A stretch of DNA of 64,000 bases, from the NCBI GenBank assembly GCA_013298625.1, contig JAAFIF010000019.1, positions 1 to 64,000 of the forward strand, read 5' to 3'. This DNA is from Myxococcales bacterium. Lineage in GTDB: Bacteria; Myxococcota_A; Polyangia; Polyangiales; Ga0077539. The notes beneath the pieces were generated by a model, which saw only the letters and a program-made list of their open reading frames with translations, did not search any database and was not told the DNA's origin. How positions within the stretch are numbered: the first letter of the stretch is position 1; every line of letters starts with the position of its first letter. This document shows, one piece after another, positions 61,395 through 64,000 of the stretch. Position numbers and translations under genes: made by a program.

Positions 61395-64000
61395 CCGCGG
61401 ACCGCAAGCGATTTCAAGCGGGCGGGGTGCTGCAAGGCGAGTCGTTTTATCTCGAACGAACCGCGGACAAGAAGCTCGCGCGCGCGATCGAGCAGCGTGA
61501 GCACTGCTTCGTGCTCGCGCCTCGGCAAGTGGGCAAGACCTCTCTCGTCCGCCACGCGCAGTCCCAGGCGAAGGCGCGCGGGATGAGCACCGCGCACATC
61601 GATTTGAGCGCGCTCGGCGTGCGAGGCAGCACCCCTGAGCAGCTCTGCTTCTCTCTGATCGATCAGCTCGCGCTGCAGCTCTACCTCGACGACCCCACAG
61701 AGTTCTGGGAGCGCTACGCGCAGACCACGCACGTCGAGCGTCTCGCGCGGTACTTCGAAGAAGTGGCGCTGAGCAGCGAGAAGCCGCTGCTGTTGGTGCT
61801 CGACGAGATCGACCTCGTGCTAGCGATGAACACCGAGGGAAATCTCGCGTTTCGCGGGGATTTCTTCGCGACCCTGCGCAACATGTTTCAGTCTCGCAGC
61901 GACCCGAACACCGGCGATCGCTGGTCGCGTCTGGTCATCGTGTACGTCGGTCTCGCCCTGCCGACGGACCTCGCGCCGCAGCTCGGGCAGACGCCGTTTC
62001 AGTTCGCGACGGGCGTCGACGTCGCGGACTTCACGCGCGACGAGCTCACGCCGCTCGAAGCCGGGCTGGTGTTCAAAGGGCGCGACGCAGCCGCGATGCT
62101 CGACCGTGTTCACCACTGGCTCGATGGGCATCCAGCGCTCACCCAGAAGGTGTGCAAGTACCTCGTCGAGCACTCGGACGATGTCGAAGCCGCGCCGGAC
62201 GACGTGGCCGCGGTCGACCGCGCGATCGAAGCGCTGTTTCCGAGCCAATCGCCGGAGGACGATCTGATCATCGCCGAGATCGATCGGCGTTTCGAGCGGC
62301 TGGACAAGGACGAGGACACGCGACGGTCTCCCAATTTGCACGCGGACAACCTCGGCTTCTCCGTGCTCGACCTCTACGTGCGCGCGGGCAACGGCGCGTT
62401 GGTGAGGGCCAACGAGACCGTCGAGCAACGGGCGCTGCGCGTGATCGGGCTCGGAAAGAACGCGAAGCGAAAGCGCGCCGACAACGGCAAGTGGGAGATG
62501 GTCATCGCGCCGCGCAACCGAGTGTTCACCCGGTATTTCAGCGAGAGCTGGGTGCACCAGCGCGCCGCGGGGCGAGAGATCTTCGTGCGCGCGCGCAAGT
62601 GGGAGACGCACGGGTGGCCGAAGGCGCTGCTGCTCGATCGGCGCGAGCTCGCGCTGCTCGATACGCGAATCGGCGCGTGGGAAGAGCTCGGCCCGCTGTC
62701 GGACACCGAGCAGGCGTTCATCACGGCGTCGCAGAATCAGCAGCGACGAGCGAGCGCGGCAGCGGCGATTGCGTTCGGGGGAGTGGGAATCGCCGCCATC
62801 GTGGCCGCAGGGTTCGCGATCTATTGGGGATTCCAAGCGGAAAAGCAACGCGTCGCGACGGAGACGCAGCGCAGTCAGGCGAGAAGGACCATCGCGCTGG
62901 TGAGCGCAGCGCAGAGCGCGATCGGTCGACCGAGGGAGGCGGCGCTGTTGCTTCCGCGGATTCTGCTGAGCGACGCCATGAGCGAGCCAGCGCCGTCCGT
63001 GCAGCGAACGGTCGCGCGCCTGAGCGTCGACGCAGCGTCGTTTCGCACAAGCTGGTCCCGAGCGTCGGCGTTGATCCCAGCGTGGTCCCGAGTGTCCTAC
63101 GGACTTCTCTTCGCGAACACCGACGAGCCAGCGCGACGGACGTTGTCCGTTCTCTCGACGAACAATCGAGACGAGACGTTGATTTCGTGGCGCGAACTCG
63201 AGCCCGAACACCGACGAACGCTCAGTGTCTCGCCTTATGGGCGTCGCTTCGTCGAACACTGCAACCATGGCGCGATCGTGCTGGTGGGCGACGAAGAGGG
63301 ATCGTTCGTCGACGTCTCGCGAGGAGACGAGCTGTTGTTCTCTGGCGATCAGCTCGAACGAGAGCCGATCCGCGGTGTTCGTTGCGCGACCGACAGCGAC
63401 GTCGTGCTCGTGTGGAGCGACCACCACCTTCGAGAGATCGTAACCGAACGGAAGTTCGCGCTGCCTCGAGAGACCATCGTCGACGTCGGGATGGCGATCG
63501 AGGGCTCGACGCGCTTCGTCGCGACGGCAGAGCGCGTATTCAAGCTCACCGCGACCGCGAACGACGAGTTCGCAGCCAGTGAAATCCAGATCGACCCCGA
63601 GGCCCGCAGAGGCTGGACGATCCGGGCCCTCTCGGCGCGCGGCGAGCACGACGTGTGGATCGCGCGCTCGAGGTTCCTCGCGAACGGTGCGCTTCGTCGC
63701 GACTCCCGAGCGCTCGTGGCGATCGACGCGCTCAGCGCGCGGCAGTCTGCGCTCTCGACGATCGCTCGGTACGCGATCGATCGACCTCTCGATTCCGCGA
63801 AGTTTCGTCTCTTTTCGAGCGCAGCCGGCGCGGTCCTCGCGATGAAGCAGTGGCAACAAAGCCCCGCGTCGAACACAACGAGTTCGGAGCTCACGACGAC
63901 GCAGATTCAAGAGCCACAGGAAGATCTCGGGTGGGGAGCTTGGCGAATCTTCGCAAACAGCGAGTTGCCTTCCACGAACCTGGCTGCGCTTCCTCACTCG
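61391..64000 (+). CDS. STAND/AAA_35-like ATPase with membrane helix (partial)
   Basis: The frame is open from ATG 61391, which overlaps the previous stop (ATGA), to the window edge: at least 870 residues. It starts G-E-S-F-Y-L-E-R, has Walker A around K49 (R-Q-V-G-K-T-S) and Walker B L-L-L-V-L-D138-E-I-D, like AAA_35 proteins. A membrane helix lies at about 455-475, followed by a region (E-K-Q-R-V-A-T-E-T-Q-R, then L-L-L-P-R-I-L-L-S) that in relatives leads into WD40 propellers; the remaining part is beta-rich. It may be the sensing or membrane-damaging member of the set. Confidence 0.8.
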   Translation, partial: MTADRKRFQAGGVLQGESFYLERTADKKLARAIEQREHCFVLAPRQVGKTSLVRHAQSQAKARGMSTAHIDLSALGVRGSTPEQLCFSLIDQLALQLYLDDPTEFWERYAQTTHVERLARYFEEVALSSEKPLLLVLDEIDLVLAMNTEGNLAFRGDFFATLRNMFQSRSDPNTGDRWSRLVIVYVGLALPTDLAPQLGQTPFQFATGVDVADFTRDELTPLEAGLVFKGRDAAAMLDRVHHWLDGHPALTQKVCKYLVEHSDDVEAAPDDVAAVDRAIEALFPSQSPEDDLIIAEIDRRFERLDKDEDTRRSPNLHADNLGFSVLDLYVRAGNGALVRANETVEQRALRVIGLGKNAKRKRADNGKWEMVIAPRNRVFTRYFSESWVHQRAAGREIFVRARKWETHGWPKALLLDRRELALLDTRIGAWEELGPLSDTEQAFITASQNQQRRASAAAAIAFGGVGIAAIVAAGFAIYWGFQAEKQRVATETQRSQARRTIALVSAAQSAIGRPREAALLLPRILLSDAMSEPAPSVQRTVARLSVDAASFRTSWSRASALIPAWSRVSYGLLFANTDEPARRTLSVLSTNNRDETLISWRELEPEHRRTLSVSPYGRRFVEHCNHGAIVLVGDEEGSFVDVSRGDELLFSGDQLEREPIRGVRCATDSDVVLVWSDHHLREIVTERKFALPRETIVDVGMAIEGSTRFVATAERVFKLTATANDEFAASEIQIDPEARRGWTIRALSARGEHDVWIARSRFLANGALRRDSRALVAIDALSARQSALSTIARYAIDRPLDSAKFRLFSSAAGAVLAMKQWQQSPASNTTSSELTTTQIQEPQEDLGWGAWRIFANSELPSTNLAALPHS

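Overview
The window comes from a very GC-rich, rod-type Gram-negative genome. Most genes use G or C at nearly every third codon position, GTG and TTG starts are common, and genes often overlap by 4 bases. Features that recur in myxobacteria (Polyangia and relatives) are here: a TonB-dependent receptor end, many lipoproteins with lineage-specific content, a large Hanks-type kinase fusion, Cys-repeat surface proteins and a LysR/dabAB locus. I read it as a myxobacterial-type deltaproteobacterium (Myxococcota). This is inference from gene content, because no rRNA or other taxonomic marker is present.

Region 1 (1-12.3 kb): end of a TonB-dependent receptor and a lipoprotein; smpB, a ComF-type phosphoribosyltransferase, and a TgpA-like transglutaminase next to a DUF58 protein; an orphan N6-adenine DNA methyltransferase; and a 1178-residue protein with pseudokinase, kinase, DUF5939 and cyclase-like domains. 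Region 2 (12.3-19 kb): a tightly coupled run of seven genes on the minus strand (hot-dog dehydratase, chain-length-factor-like ketosynthase, ketosynthase, ketoreductase, nitroreductase, acyl carrier protein, HAD hydrolase) behind an orphan astB. It looks like a small type II fatty-acid or polyene pathway. Region 3 (19-29 kb): a PH-domain membrane protein, an egtD-egtB ergothioneine pair, a PlsC-like acyltransferase, a NarL/DesK-type two-component pair, membrane and metalloprotease-like proteins, and tRNA-Asn with a readable promoter.

Region 4 (29-33.5 kb): an oxidoreductase and divergent LysR gene lie between two perfect 72-bp direct repeats starting in the tRNA-Asn 3' end. Repeat-rich non-coding DNA follows, with a 63-bp tandem repeat and an inverted copy of it. 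Region 5 (33.5-41 kb): a Cys-repeat/Gly-rich lipoprotein, then LysR plus dabB-dabA, an inorganic-carbon uptake pair. Region 6 (41-55 kb) is accessory. It holds hypothetical lipoproteins, a gene fragment copied in inverted orientation, a roughly 570-bp palindromic repeat element with no transposase, degenerate dispersed repeats, and an aerolysin-like pore-forming protein of clearly lower GC.

Region 7 (55.5-64 kb, running off the edge) is the most interesting part. Four co-directional genes encode (i) a metallophosphoesterase fused to an ABC/OLD-type ATPase, (ii) an HNH endonuclease overlapping it by 4 bp, (iii) a second metallophosphoesterase fused to a STAND-type ATPase, and (iv) a STAND-type ATPase with a membrane segment and a long C-terminal region. 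Two palindromes that look like operators precede the set. The ATPase + HNH pair has the layout of Septu (PtuA-PtuB) anti-phage systems, but the fused phosphoesterases and the two downstream STAND ATPases suggest an undescribed, expanded defence system.
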